Below are positions 9,741-20,573 of a stretch of DNA of 64,000 bases, piece after piece; position 1 is the first letter of the stretch, and the number at the start of each line of letters is the position of its first letter. Source of the DNA: Leptoclinus maculatus (lineage: Eukaryota; Chordata; Actinopteri; Perciformes; Stichaeidae); assembly GCA_032191485.1 (NCBI GenBank), contig JAVDOI010000009.1, positions 25,257,843 to 25,321,842 of the forward strand, read 5' to 3'. The notes beneath the pieces were generated by a model. That model was not told where the DNA came from. It worked only from the letters and a program-made list of their open reading frames with translations, and searched no databases. Both the position numbers and the translations under genes were made by a program.

Positions 9741-10386
9741 TGTTACGTCTCTGTTCTGTTGGTCCAGGGGAGGATTAGGGACGAACACAAAAACAACCCA
9801 AATGAGAAACGAAATAACCCATGTACCGTAAACAATATTTATTATGCTCACGTACATTTAACGATGAGTCTTAACACAAGATTGGGAGAGGATGGGACAG
9901 GTGTGGTCGTGCAAAACAATTGAAACAAATATAACAAAACTGGTCCTAACTAACCTCTGAAATCAACAAACAACATGGCTTCTCTAACTTATCTACATGT
10001 GCTCGACCAAAACCCAAATACAGACGAGGCACTGACCAATAAGCCTAGTGTGTCTAGACACAGAGACTCTACTACGTATGTGCCAATGTACAGGGTACCC
10101 CAGACTCACCTACTGTCCTCAACCTCTCACCACAAACTCTAACACGTTCGGTTATCAGCATAGACAGGAAAAACAATATGGAGTGAAGTGCCCCCGAACG
10201 CCGAGGCTTCCTGCTTTTTATCTGCGGCTCTCCTTCTGCCGATTGGTCAGCCTGCAGCTGGTGCCATCCCCAGAGCAGCATGACCGGCCCCCACAGGTGG
10301 AATCCAATCACCTGATTGACCTGTTGGGAATATGTGCGAGAGAGAGAGAAAGAAGGGCAGGAGGGGAGAAAGCACAACACGTAACA
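9741..10386 (-). mobile_element. 646-bp solo-LTR-like insertion, GGGGG target duplication
   Basis: The element begins TGTTACGT and ends ACGTAACA and is bounded by GGGGG on both sides (9736-9740 and 10387-10391). The paralogous site at 22844-22848 has a single GGGGG and no insert. On the minus strand there is a TATA-like GATAAAAAGC and, further on, AATAAATATT, which fits an LTR in reverse orientation. No internal retroviral genes are present. Confidence 0.75.
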
Positions 10387-10443
10387 GGGGGACATTGAAA
10401 GGCTTAGATTAGTTTTATAACCAGACAATAAAATAGTCCTTCA

Positions 10444-10592
10444 TCAACCTTGTTGGATGATTTTTCCGGATGAATGGTTCTCGTCATGAACCACCAACTC
10501 TGTCAATGCTCCTGCGGCGCTGTGAGGGTCTTCATCCCCCTCTGTTGGTCTGGTCGACATCTTCTTTCCTCTGAACGTCTTCTTACAAATCT
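10444..10592 (-). pseudogene. Orphan cytoplasmic-tail exon of the IgV receptor family
   Basis: A TTTTCACAG acceptor precedes a frame reading ICKKTFRGKKMSTRPTEG and ending ENHSSGKIIQQG before a stop. It matches the last exon of the receptor locus at 22901-25795. Upstream on this strand is the TRIM-2 promoter, not a transmembrane exon. Confidence 0.65.
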
Positions 10593-11050
10593 CTGTGAAA
10601 ACATGGAAACCACTTTGAGACATTAAATTCATACAACTTAGGAAAGTCTGTGTATATTGTTAAGAACATCTTACACTGACCTCTTCTGTTATGTTGTCTG
10701 TTTGTACTCGTTTGTTCTTTTGGCAGCTGTATACTTTATTGTATAATAACATTTTATTATTATTATATTTATACCCTTATTTAACCAGCTAAATCTCATC
10801 AAGAGTTAATCTAACCAAGACATCAGCAATAGGATGTTTAAAAAAATACACAAAACTTTAAAATGTGTAAATGAACAAAACATACAGTATTTCAGATTTA
10901 ACGTTTAAAACACACAAAAACAAGAAAAAGGAAGAAGAAGGAAAAAGTTAAACTCGTGTTTGAATGTCAGGGTATTCCTCAAAGAGGCAGTAAAAGCTCA
11001 TTCACAGAGCTTCACTGAGAGGAGGAGCAACTGTGAAAGAGGAGAGCTGC

Positions 11051-11197
11051 TGAGTCACTTCTCCTGAAGTGAAAGTGAAAGTTAGTCTGAGCGACAGCAG
11101 AGCTGCAGTCGAGACAAGTCTCTCTGTTTCTCTCTCAAGAAACATTCAACTGAATCCAGCAGCTTCTTCTCAACAACAGAGTCTCCGACAAACTCTG
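11051..11197 (+). promoter_or_regulatory. TRIM-2 promoter and 5' UTR exon
   Basis: TGAGTCA lies at 11051-11057, GAAAGTGAAAGT at 11071-11082, and a GTGAGT donor at 11198-11203. Spacing and sequence match the other five copies. Confidence 0.65.
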
Positions 11198-11363
11198 GTG
11201 AGTACACTGTTCTACAGAGAAACTCAACATTTGGTCAAAAGTGAGTTCAAACCAGGATCCACAACAAAGAACAAAGTAGCAGCAGATAAACTAGGCCTGC
11301 TAGAAGCTAACTAGCCTAGCTGCTACTCCCTTTGGATTGTCCAAACACAGAGAACAGCATCTG

Positions 11364-11690
11364 ATTTAATGTGTGGATGTATTTATTGATTATAGAGGAA
11401 CAACGTTGATGTTTCATAACTTACATAACTGTTCTGTACTTTGGTAAATATCCTTGAAGTGTAAAGCCTTTCCTCTAAACTTCACTGTCTCTGTAGTTCC
11501 TGCTGTCTGTCTTTGTGAGGAAGTTCAGCTGATAATATTTACTGTGTTTCAACTCAAACACTTCAGCTCGACTCAGACAGGAAGTTCAACTCAAATTCAA
11601 ACTGAGGTCCAAACATGTCACAGTAAATAGTAATATGTTCAATATAAAAGTGGAATTAAAAATGATTAGGCTCCTTACAAGGGATATAAA
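11364..11690. other. About 325-bp segment unique to the TRIM-2 5' intron
   Basis: Other copies read CATCTGATT directly into CACTCTAATAATATA. Here about 325 bp intervene. The segment has no visible terminal repeats. It is either an insertion or ancestral sequence deleted from the others. Confidence 0.6.
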
Positions 11691-11986
11691 TTCACTCTAA
11701 TAATATATAAGCAGCAGGGTAGCAGTATTATTATTTAATGTGTGATGTGACAGTAATGGAGGATCACTCTGTGTTTTTAAATTCTATTTAGTGAGCACCT
11801 TTCTAAAGTACTCAAACCCTCTTCTGTAATGTTCCTCTGCAGTAGGTGTCTCCAGGACACATTCTACCATGATGACACACACAGAGACCCACAATGTGAA
11901 AACAATACCTGACACACACTGTTACTGCTGCTAAAGATGTGATAACAGTTTTGTTTTCTCACACTTGTTGTCCTCAGAGTGTAGAT

Positions 11987-13624
11987 ATGTCTGCTGCCAG
12001 CTGTCTGCTGACTGAAGATCAGTTTCTGTGCTCCATCTGTCTGGATGTGTTCACTGATCCAGTCACCACACCATGTGGACACAACTTCTGTAAAGCCTGC
12101 ATCACTCAACACTGGAACGTTAATGTCCCGTTTCAGTGTCCCAACTGTAAAAAGCTTTTCTACACTAGACCTGAGCTGCAGGTCAACACTTTCATCTCTG
12201 AGATGGCTGCTCAGTTCAGACAGTCAGCTCAACAGAAAGCCAGCAGCTCAGAGCAACAAGAGTCCAAACCAGGAGAAGTTCCCTGTGACGTCTGCACTGG
12301 AACCAAACTGAAGGCCCTGAAGTCCTGCCTGGTGTGTCTGGTCTCCTACTGTGAGACTCACCTGGAGCCTCATCTGACAATGTCAGGTCTGAAAAGACAT
12401 CAGCTGATCGACCCTGTGGAGAACCTGGAAGACAGGATGTGTACGAAGCACGATAAACCTCTGGAGCTGTTCTGTAAGACCGACCAGATGTGTGTCTGCA
12501 TGCTCTGCACCGTTTTAGACCACAAGACACACGAGTTTGTTCCTCTGGAAGAAGAATATGAAGGAAAGAAGGCCGAGCTGGGGAAGACTGAGGCTGAAAT
12601 CCAGCAGATGATCCAGAAGAGACGAGTGAAGATTCAGGAGATCAAACACTCAGTGGAGCTCAGTGAGGAAGATGCAGACAGAGAGATAGCAGATGGTGTT
12701 CAGGTCTTCACCGCTCTGAAGGAGTCTGTTGAGAGAAGCCAGGCCGAGCTCATCGACACGATCAAAGAGAAGCAGAGAAAGACAGAGAAACAGGCTGAAG
12801 GCTTCATCAAAGAGCTGGAACAGGAAATCTCTGAGCTGAAGAAGAGAAGCACTGAGGTGGTTCAGCTCTCACACTCTGAAGACCACCTCCACCTCCTCCA
12901 GAGCTTCAGGACCCTGAACACTGCTCCAGCCACCAAGAACTGGACAGGAGTCAGAGTCAGTCCACCTTCACATGAGGGGACTGTGGTGAGAGCTGTGAAT
13001 CAGCTGGAGGAGACGCTCAGTAAACACATGAAGAAGCTGTTTGAGGTCGAACTGAAGAGGGTCCAGCAGTCTGCAGTGGATGTGACACTTGATCCTGATA
13101 CAGCACATCCCAAACTCATCCTGTCTGATGATGGAAAACAAGTTAAACTTGGTGACGTAAAGAAGAATCTCCCAGACAATCCAGAGAGATTTGATACTCA
13201 TGCTAGTGTCTTAGCAAAGCAGAGTTTCTCTTCAGGAAGATTTTACTTTGAGGTTCAGGTTAAAGGGAAGACTAAGTGGTATTTAGGAGTGGCCAGAGAG
13301 TCGATCAACAGGAAGGGAATCATCACACCGTCTCCTCAGAATGGTTACTGGATGATATGGTTGATTAATGAGAATGAGTACTTTGCTCTTACTGGCCCTC
13401 CAGTCCGTCTCTCTCTGAAGTCTCAGCCTCAGAAGGTGGGGGTGTTTGTGGATTATGAGGAGGGTCTGGTCTCCTTCTATGACGTTGATGCTGCAGCTCT
13501 TATCTACTCCATTACTGGCTGCTGCTTCACTGAGAAACTCTACCCACTCTTTAATCCATTTCCTAATGCTGGTGGTAAAAACTCTGCTCCTCTGATCATC
13601 TCTCCTGTCAATCACACTGAGTAG
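11987..13624 (+). CDS. TRIM-2: RING/B-box/coiled-coil/PRY-SPRY protein, putative antiviral E3 ligase
   Basis: The protein has 545 residues with the same domain order as TRIM-1. All RING and B-box zinc ligands are kept. The ATG lies ten bases after a TTGTCCTCAG acceptor ending at 11977, and the coding region is uninterrupted. Distinct residues: Pro-Phe at 48-49 between the RING ligands, Tyr59, and HEFVPLEEEYEG after B-box2, a block shared only with TRIM-5. The C-terminal NPFPNAGG motif is also shared with TRIM-5. SPRY loop differences include SITG for SFTG and NENEYFALTGPP. Its minisatellite has collapsed to about 1.6 units at 13858-13917. It lies between an orphan receptor tail exon and a piggyBac insertion. 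Confidence 0.92.
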   Translation: MSAASCLLTEDQFLCSICLDVFTDPVTTPCGHNFCKACITQHWNVNVPFQCPNCKKLFYTRPELQVNTFISEMAAQFRQSAQQKASSSEQQESKPGEVPCDVCTGTKLKALKSCLVCLVSYCETHLEPHLTMSGLKRHQLIDPVENLEDRMCTKHDKPLELFCKTDQMCVCMLCTVLDHKTHEFVPLEEEYEGKKAELGKTEAEIQQMIQKRRVKIQEIKHSVELSEEDADREIADGVQVFTALKESVERSQAELIDTIKEKQRKTEKQAEGFIKELEQEISELKKRSTEVVQLSHSEDHLHLLQSFRTLNTAPATKNWTGVRVSPPSHEGTVVRAVNQLEETLSKHMKKLFEVELKRVQQSAVDVTLDPDTAHPKLILSDDGKQVKLGDVKKNLPDNPERFDTHASVLAKQSFSSGRFYFEVQVKGKTKWYLGVARESINRKGIITPSPQNGYWMIWLINENEYFALTGPPVRLSLKSQPQKVGVFVDYEEGLVSFYDVDAAALIYSITGCCFTEKLYPLFNPFPNAGGKNSAPLIISPVNHTE

Positions 13625-13857
13625 AACAAACACTTGATCTTCTACAGAGAGACTCTTTCATTTAATGTAACAAATCTATATTATTGGTGATTTACGGTGT
13701 AAACATTGATTTTGATGTTTTTTTTCTATTTGTCTGTAAATGTATTTCTACTCCAACACACAGACATTAAGCCACTGATTGATATTATATAATGTCGTCT
13801 AATTCATTCTAATAACTGATAACCTGCCTTCAAGACTGTTGAATCATCAAAAACAAT

Positions 13858-13917
13858 GTACTACATCTCAGAGGTACATATTGTACTTGTTACTGTACTA
13901 CATCTCAGGTGTAAATA
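13858..13917 (+). repeat. Collapsed 37-bp minisatellite (about 1.6 units)
   Basis: One and a half copies of the TACTGTACTACATCTCAGAG unit remain, joined directly to the sequence following CAAAAACAATGTACT. The roughly 500 bp that separates stop-proximal sequence from the array in other units is missing, so a deletion ran from the unit into the array. Confidence 0.8.
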
Positions 13918-15248
13918 TTTTCTGTGTTTCTAACAACCAGCATGAATAAAATAAATAAAGTAAAGACTGAACAACTCTTTCATTAGTAACTTTAGTTCTG
14001 CATGAAGATCAGATGATGAGATTACAGAGATTACAGAGATTACACTGTGAACCTACCAGAGGAGAGAGGACCAGGAGATTTACATTAAACACATTCACTT
14101 AAAAGAAGATAGGGAACAATTTACATTCAGAAATTCTTTGTAATTTTTACTCAGGAATTCTCAAGTTAACTTTACTTACTAGTAAGAATTGTTTTTTATC
14201 CAAAATATTCAAGTACATGTTACTTGAGTATTTCTTCCTTAGACATAAAATGTACTCATCCTTTGATAGTAATCTTTACTCAGGATACTTTTGCATCTAA
14301 TTACAAAACCAATCAATCAATTAGATGTTTCATGTTCATTTAACTAGCTTTACTTTACTTTTTCTTTTGAGGAATATAAAGTAATATTTACACAATATAT
14401 CTTTTATCTACTACTCTACACAACTATTCAAATATGAACGTGTTTTATTTTTTAACCTGTGCTACTTGTATTTAATAACATTGTGTTAACATCAGGCTTC
14501 TACACAACATGAAACAACAGCTTCAGGTCTTCTCAGGTTCTTTAGGTCTGATGTTTGGTTTCATAGTGTCGTCGTACATTATACTCTTTCATCGCTGCAA
14601 CACTTTCATTACAAATCAAACACACACTTCCTCTTGACTTCTATGAAGAAATATTCATGTTCCCACAATGTCTGAACTATTCTACACTCACTTGCTATCT
14701 TGCGTTTCTTTGATTCTGCCACTTTTGGTCATCTGTGGCTAAACCTCTCTTTGATTGCTCTTATTTAGTGGAGAAGCTGCCTTGTTCATGACAGTAGCTC
14801 CACCTAGTGGAGAAACTAAGAAGTACAATACAGTCAAGCACAAGTTTCATGTGTCGGTCATATTCCATTAGATTTGGTCAGTAGTTTGGACTCCCCTGAT
14901 GTAGTTAGTAGAGACAACGTGAGAGGATTTATATGAGAGGAAAGAAGAAGATGATACACAAATCTGTATTCATATTTTCTCAGAACTTTTCTTTTTTATT
15001 GTGAAATATTGGATAATTTAATCTCTTTGGACCTCAAACGGTTATTTAATGAAACTATGAGAGACGTTTAGAATAATGACTCTTTAGTGGAACAAATATC
15101 AACTCATAGACATCTGAACTGTGACAAGGAGCCTCAACTAGTTCTCTTTAGTAACAATGCATGCTGCATTTAAGAGCTTTTAAAAGCTTGTGTTTCAGTA
15201 GAAGTATGAAGTAACATTACATGGAAACTACCTCAAAACTGTTCTTAA
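13918..15248 (+). repeat. 3' flank of TRIM unit 2
   Basis: This flank is shared with the other units (for example 45784-47122 and 52715-54052). Clustered AATAAA signals lie near 13943-13960. ACTTGAGTATTTCTTCC and similar phrases look like a decayed hAT MITE. No gene was seen. The unit ends in CTGTTCTTAA. Confidence 0.7.
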
Positions 15249-16537
15249 CCCTCCTGTCGTGTTCGTTTCTCCCCCCTTACTTTAGTGTTCCCGGTCAAAT
15301 TTGACCGGTCTATTTTAACTGCTCTTACATTAACACAAAAACCATTAATCATCACCAAATTTTATTTAACACCCTTTTACATCCATACATCCATATTTGT
15401 AAAATATACAAAGAATAGACACTGAAAATGTATCACCAAATGAATTGAAAACTGTTGTAAGGACATTGTTGACAGGAATATAGGCCGATATACTCCTGCT
15501 AGAATCAACAGACCCATGTAGGCTTGGAGGTCTACCTGGTCCAATGCTCTCCACGTGTCCCCAAACACACGCCTCCCCTCCAGGTTTGTCATGTCCAGTA
15601 TAACACCCTCAATGGACTCTGGTAAAAAGAGTTGGAAGCTGGATTTGAAGTCATCCACAGGAGATGTTGCATATCGTGTTGGGCCTGGCGTCATCCTTAT
15701 TATGTTTTCAACTCTCGCTCTGCCTCCTCTGTCCTGGGAGGATGAATACCAGAGCAGGTTGCCACCCTTGGACTGGAATGTCACCTCAGGTGCCTGTTCC
15801 TCTGGTGCTACTTCCTCGCCATCTGTTGACTGGTCAGTCTCATAATAGTCCGGATCGAAATCAGGATCAATGTTGCCTTCAATTTCTGAGACATCTTCCT
15901 CTATCTCCGGTTCAATCTCCTCTTCATCTGGTTAAAAAATTAGGTCCAGAGCCTCTCTGACAGAAAATCTCCTCATCAGTGGCCTACTCATTGTGCTCAC
16001 AGAGTAAAATGAGAGCAAGGCACAAATAAAGGTTTATGTAGGGGGAAAGTGAGAAGATACGAAACATTGTTTAGTCTGGAAGGTGTGGTTCACGTGGGGG
16101 GATGGGCACATAAGTGCGGTATAGAGATGGGTTCCCATAACAAACACCTGATTTTTTTGTTTGAAGTTTGAAATGTGTACAACTGCGTATATGGGGCTGT
16201 GAACAGGTGTTTACACAGGTGTGTGTGTGGGGAGGGGGGGGGGGGAGGGGTGGATGTGGGTGTGTATGGGGCTGTTTTCCATCTGATGAATGGACATAAT
16301 CTAGTGTTTCCCATTAATTTCCTATGGCGGTCACTTTTGACCGGGAACACCATGGGTGTTACAAAGTTGACTAAACCACTAAAAATTCAATGAAAGTGGT
16401 GATCAGCAATTTGATATGTTCAAATGCCTAGTGTGGAGGATATCATGAGGCCTTGAGGTAATCAGATGTAAAACACAATATTTATGATTGATTAAAGTTG
16501 TAAATCGGTCAGATTTGACCCGAACACGACAGGAGGG
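15249..16537 (-). mobile_element. piggyBac-type element, internally deleted (copy 1)
   Basis: The 17-bp ends CCCTCCTGTCGTGTTCG (15249-15265) and CGAACACGACAGGAGGG (16521-16537) are perfect inverted repeats. TTAA precedes the element and ATAA follows, a one-base-altered TTAA target. Paired subterminal phrases (TCAAATTTGACC and GGTCAGATTTGACC) add to this. The minus-strand transposase remnant at about 15377-15990 is a PGBD4-like N-terminus (WRALDQVDLQAYMGLLILAG) with no catalytic domain. It has a GAA-to-TAA nonsense change relative to copy 2 and lacks about 47 bp present there. Confidence 0.9.
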
Positions 16538-16543
16538 ATAAAA

Positions 16544-16616
16544 GGGTCTTCATCCCCCTCTGTTGGTCCGGTCCACATCTTCTTCTTCTTTCCTCTGAAC
16601 GTCTTCTTACAAATCT
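16544..16616 (-). pseudogene. Receptor tail-exon fragment at the TRIM unit junction
   Basis: This is the acceptor-proximal half of the tail exon (TTTTCACAG acceptor, then ICKKTFR type codons). It is cut off at GGGTCTTCATCC where the preceding TRIM unit ends. The same cut recurs at 48471 and 54057, marking the duplication breakpoint. Confidence 0.65.
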
Positions 16617-17073
16617 CTGTGAAAACATGGAAACCACTTTGAGACATTAAATTCATACAACTTAGGAAAGTCTGTGTATATTGTTAAGAACATCTTACAC
16701 TGACCACTTCTGTTATGTTGTCTGTTTGTACTTGTTTGTTGTTTTGGCAGCTGTATACTTTATTGTATAATAACATTTTATTATTATATTTATACCTTTA
16801 TTTAAGCAGCTAAATCTCATTAAGAGTTCATCTAACCAAGACATCAGCAATAGGATGTTTAAAAAAATACACAAAGCTTTAAAATGTGTAAATGAAAAAA
16901 ACATACAGTATTTCAGATTTAATGTTTAAAACACACACAAAAAAAGAAAAAGGGAATAAGCAGTAAAAAGTTAAACTCGTGTTTGAATGTCAGGGTATTC
17001 CTCAAAGAGGCAGTAAAAGCTCATTCACAGAGCTTCACTGAGAGGAGGAGCAACTGTGAAAGAGGAGAGCTGC

Positions 17074-17220
17074 TGAGTCACTTCTCCTGAAGTGAAAGTG
17101 AAAGTTAGTCTGAGCGACAGCAGAGCTGCAGTCGAGACAAGTCTCTCTGTTTCTCTCTCAAGAAACATTCAACTGAATCCAGCAGCTTCTTCTCAACAAC
17201 AGAGTCTCCGACACACTCTG
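17074..17220 (+). promoter_or_regulatory. TRIM-3 promoter and 5' UTR exon
   Basis: TGAGTCA lies at 17074-17080, GAAAGTGAAAGT at 17094-17105, and the GTGAGT donor begins at 17221. Confidence 0.65.
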
Positions 17221-17680
17221 GTGAGTACACTGTTCTACAGAGAAACTCAACATTTGGTCAAAAGTGAGTTCAAACCAGGATCCACAACAAAGAACAAAGT
17301 AGCAGCAGATAAACTAGGCCTGCTAGAAGCTAACTAGCCTAGCTGCTACTCCCTTTGGATTGTCCAAACACAGAGAACAGCATCTGATTCACTCTAATAA
17401 TATATAAGCAGCAGGGTAGCAGTATTATTATTTAATATGTGATGTGACAGTAATGGAGGATCACTCTGTGTTTTTAAATTCTATTCAGTGAGCACCTTTC
17501 TAAAGTACTCAAACCCTCTTCTGTAATGTTCCTCTACAGTAGGTGTCTCCAGGACACATTCTACCATGATGACACACAGAGACCCACAATGTGAAAACAA
17601 TACCTGACACACACTGTTACTGCTGCTAAAGATGTGATAACAGTTTGTTTTTCCACACTTGTTGTCCTCAGAGTGTAGAT

Positions 17681-19321
17681 ATGTCTGCTGCCAGCTGTCT
17701 GCTGACTGAAGATCAGTTTCTGTGCTCCATCTGTCTGGATGTGTTCACTGATCCAGTCGCCATACCATGTGGACACAACTTCTGTAAAGCCTGCATCACT
17801 CAACACTGGAACGTTAATGTCCAGTGTCAGTGTCCCAACTGTAAAAAGCTTTTCTCCACCAGACCTGAGCTGCAGGTCAACACTTTCATCTCTGAGATGG
17901 CTGCTCAGTTCAGACAGTCAGCTCAACAGAAAGCCAGCAGCTCAGAGCAACAAGAGTCCAAACCAGGAGAAGTTCCCTGTGACGTCTGCACTGGAACCAA
18001 ACTGAAGGCCCTGAAGTCCTGCCTGGTGTGTCTGGCCTCCTACTGTGAGACTCACCTGGAACCTCATCTGACAATGTCAGGTCTGAAAAGACATCAGCTG
18101 ATCGACCCTGTGGAGAACCTGGAAGACAGGATGTGTACGAAGCACGATAAACCTCTGGAGCTGTTCTGTAAGACCGACCAGATGTGTGTTTGCATGCTCT
18201 GCACTTATTCAGACCACAAGACACATGATGTTGTTCCTCTGAAAGAAGAATATCAAGGAAAGAAGGCCGAGCTGGGGAAGACTGAGGCTGAAATCCAGCA
18301 GATGATCCAGAAGAGACAACTGAAGATTGATGAGATCAAACACTCAGTGGAGCTCAGTGAGGAAGATGCAGACAGAGAGATAGCAGATGGTGTTCAGGTC
18401 TTCACCGCTCTGAAGGAGTCTGTTGAGAGAAGCCAGGCCGAGCTCATCGACACGATCAAAGAGAAGCAGAGAAAGACAGAGAAACAGGCTGAAGGCTTCA
18501 TCAAAGAGCTGGAACAGGAAATCTCTGAGCTGAAGAAGAGAAGTACTGAGGTGGTTCAGCTCTCACACTCTGAAGACCACCTCCACCTCCTCCAGAGCTT
18601 CAGGACCCTGAACACTGCTCCAGCCACCAAGAACTGGACAGGAGTCAGAGTCAGTCCACATTCACATGAGGGGACTGTGGTGAGAGCTGTGAATCAGCTG
18701 GAGGAGACGCTCAGTAAACACATGAAGAAGCTGCTCACTGAGGTCGAGCTGAAGAGGGTCCAGCAGTCTGCAGTGGATGTGACACTTGATCCTGATACAG
18801 CATATCCCAAACTCATCCTGTCTGATGATGGAAAACAAGTTAAACTTGGTGACGTAAAGAAGAATCTACCAGACAATCCAGAGAGATTTGATACTCATGC
18901 TCGTGTCTTAGCAAAGCAGAGTTTCTCTTCTGGAAGATTTTACTTTGAGGTTCAGGTTAATGAGAAGACTAACTGGTTTTTAGGAGTGGTCAGAGAGTCT
19001 ATCAACAGGAAGGGAAGCATCAGACTGACTCCTCAGAATGGTTACTGGATGATATGTTTGATTAATGAGAATCAGTACTTTGCTCTTGCTGTCCCTCAAG
19101 TCCGTCTCTCTCTGAAGTCTCAGCCTCAGAAGGTGGGGGTGTTTGTGGATTATGAGGAGGGTCTGGTCTCCTTCTATGACGTTGATGCTGCAGCTCTTAT
19201 CTACTCCTTTACTGGCTGCTGCTTCACTGAGAAACTCTACCCACTCTTTAATCCATGTCTTAATGATGGTGGTAAAAACTCTGCTCCTCTGATCATCTCT
19301 CCTGTCAATCACACTGAGTAG
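17681..19321 (+). CDS. TRIM-3: RING/B-box/coiled-coil/PRY-SPRY protein, putative antiviral E3 ligase
   Basis: The protein has 546 residues, the longest copy, because of an extra residue in KKLLTEVELK before PRY. The acceptor ends at 17671 and the coding region is uninterrupted. The RING is like TRIM-1. B-box2 reads TYSDHKTH where the others have TVLDHKTH, leaving the zinc ligands intact. The coiled coil has KRQLKIDE, unique among the copies. SPRY loops differ at FDTHARV, VNEKTNWFLGVV, GSIRLTPQ and ALAVPQV. Its neighbour to the right is a 13.6-unit minisatellite, then the damaged receptor locus on the opposite strand. Confidence 0.92.
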   Translation: MSAASCLLTEDQFLCSICLDVFTDPVAIPCGHNFCKACITQHWNVNVQCQCPNCKKLFSTRPELQVNTFISEMAAQFRQSAQQKASSSEQQESKPGEVPCDVCTGTKLKALKSCLVCLASYCETHLEPHLTMSGLKRHQLIDPVENLEDRMCTKHDKPLELFCKTDQMCVCMLCTYSDHKTHDVVPLKEEYQGKKAELGKTEAEIQQMIQKRQLKIDEIKHSVELSEEDADREIADGVQVFTALKESVERSQAELIDTIKEKQRKTEKQAEGFIKELEQEISELKKRSTEVVQLSHSEDHLHLLQSFRTLNTAPATKNWTGVRVSPHSHEGTVVRAVNQLEETLSKHMKKLLTEVELKRVQQSAVDVTLDPDTAYPKLILSDDGKQVKLGDVKKNLPDNPERFDTHARVLAKQSFSSGRFYFEVQVNEKTNWFLGVVRESINRKGSIRLTPQNGYWMICLINENQYFALAVPQVRLSLKSQPQKVGVFVDYEEGLVSFYDVDAAALIYSFTGCCFTEKLYPLFNPCLNDGGKNSAPLIISPVNHTE

Positions 19322-20069
19322 AACAAACACTTGATCTTCTACAGAGAGACTCTTTCATTTAATGTAACAAATCTATATTATTGGTGATTTACGGTGTAAA
19401 CATTGATTTTGATGTTTTTTTTCTATTTGTCTGTAAATGTATTTCTACTCCAACACACAGACATGAAGCCACTGATTGATATTATATAATGTCGTCTAAT
19501 TCATTCTAATAACTGATAACCTGCCTTCAAGACTGTTGAATCATCAAAAACAATGTACTCAGGAATAAGAAGCATTTACACATTCCTTAAATATCTGAGA
19601 GGCAAATGAAAATGTTTAATGTCTTATTATTATATATATATTTATATATATGATACATTATGATTACTGACACACATTACTGGATAAAGTCATGTACCAC
19701 TTATTCTTTAGTTTAATAAAAGGTGTTTAAGGGTTTTAGTTTTCATCATTTCTGAATCAACAGAAGCATCAAGAGGTCTCTGTCTGCTGTGTTTTTAGGG
19801 GTCAATAAAAGATGAATTATTTATTCATATTTGTAGAAAATGAATCAACAAAATCTAATAATGAAATATTCAGCTGCTGTGACCAGAGAAGAACAGTTTA
19901 GTATCGTGTTATTTGTATTTCATACAGTCGTCCTCTCTGCACAATGTTTTATAGCCGGAACAAAGTGAACAAATCCTCAAGAGAATAAAAACAAAGAAAC
20001 TTTGAACTGGATTTGTCTTTTACATTTTGAGATACTTTATTCATGTATTTACACTTTATGATACTTTTT
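19322..20069 (+). repeat. TRIM-3 3' UTR and flank
   Basis: The flank is shared with units 4 to 6. AATAAA signals occur near 19712 and 19985. A short AT microsatellite (about 19630-19650) varies between units. No gene was seen. Confidence 0.6.
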
Positions 20070-20573
20070 ACTGTACTACATCTCAGAGGTACATATTGTA
20101 CTTTATACTGTACTACATCTCAGAGGTACATATTGTACTTTATACTGTACTACATCTCAGAGGTACATATTGTACTTGTTACTGTACTACATCTCAGAGG
20201 TACATATTGTACTTTATACTGCACTACATCTCAGAGGTACATATTGTACTTTATACTGTACTACATCTCAGAGGTACATATTGTACTTGTTACTGTACTA
20301 CATCTCAGAGGTACATATTGTACTTTTTACTGTACTACATCTCAGAGGTACATATTGTACTTGTTACTGTACTACATCTCAGAGGTACATATTGTACTTT
20401 ATACTGCACTACATCTCAGAGGTACATATTGTACTTGATACTGTACTACATCTCAGAGGTACATATTGTACTTTATACTGTACTACATCTCAGAGGTACA
20501 TATTGTACTTGTTACTGTACTACATCTCAGAGGTACATATTGTACTTGTTACTGTACTACATCTTAGGTGTAA
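20070..20573 (+). repeat. 37-bp minisatellite, about 13.6 units
   Basis: The unit is TACTGTACTACATCTCAGAG followed by GTACATATTGTACTTTA. It contains the 13-bp inverted repeat GTACA-TAT-TGTAC and several GTAC tetramers. Variation is mainly TTTATAC versus TTGTTAC at one position. Because 37 is not a multiple of 3 and the unit has no stop in any plus frame, all three frames stay open by chance. Confidence 0.95.

Larger units (their letters stand above)
7260..10640. repeat. Segmental duplication block A (partner 36340-40510)
   Basis: The same ordered features recur: antisense LINE tail, receptor signal exon, unassigned conserved block, CORE-SINE, LTR-like insertion and receptor tail exon. The partner differs by a deletion matching about 7955-8360, a short tandem duplication and a hAT insertion at 37112-38247. 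Confidence 0.9.

Noticed and set aside
10048..10428. 116- and 118-residue frames as genes
   Set aside because: They lie mainly within the 646-bp LTR-like insertion, on both strands, and have no domain.
20070..20573. CRISPR-like array
   Set aside because: The 37-bp units are contiguous with no unique spacers, and the genome is vertebrate.
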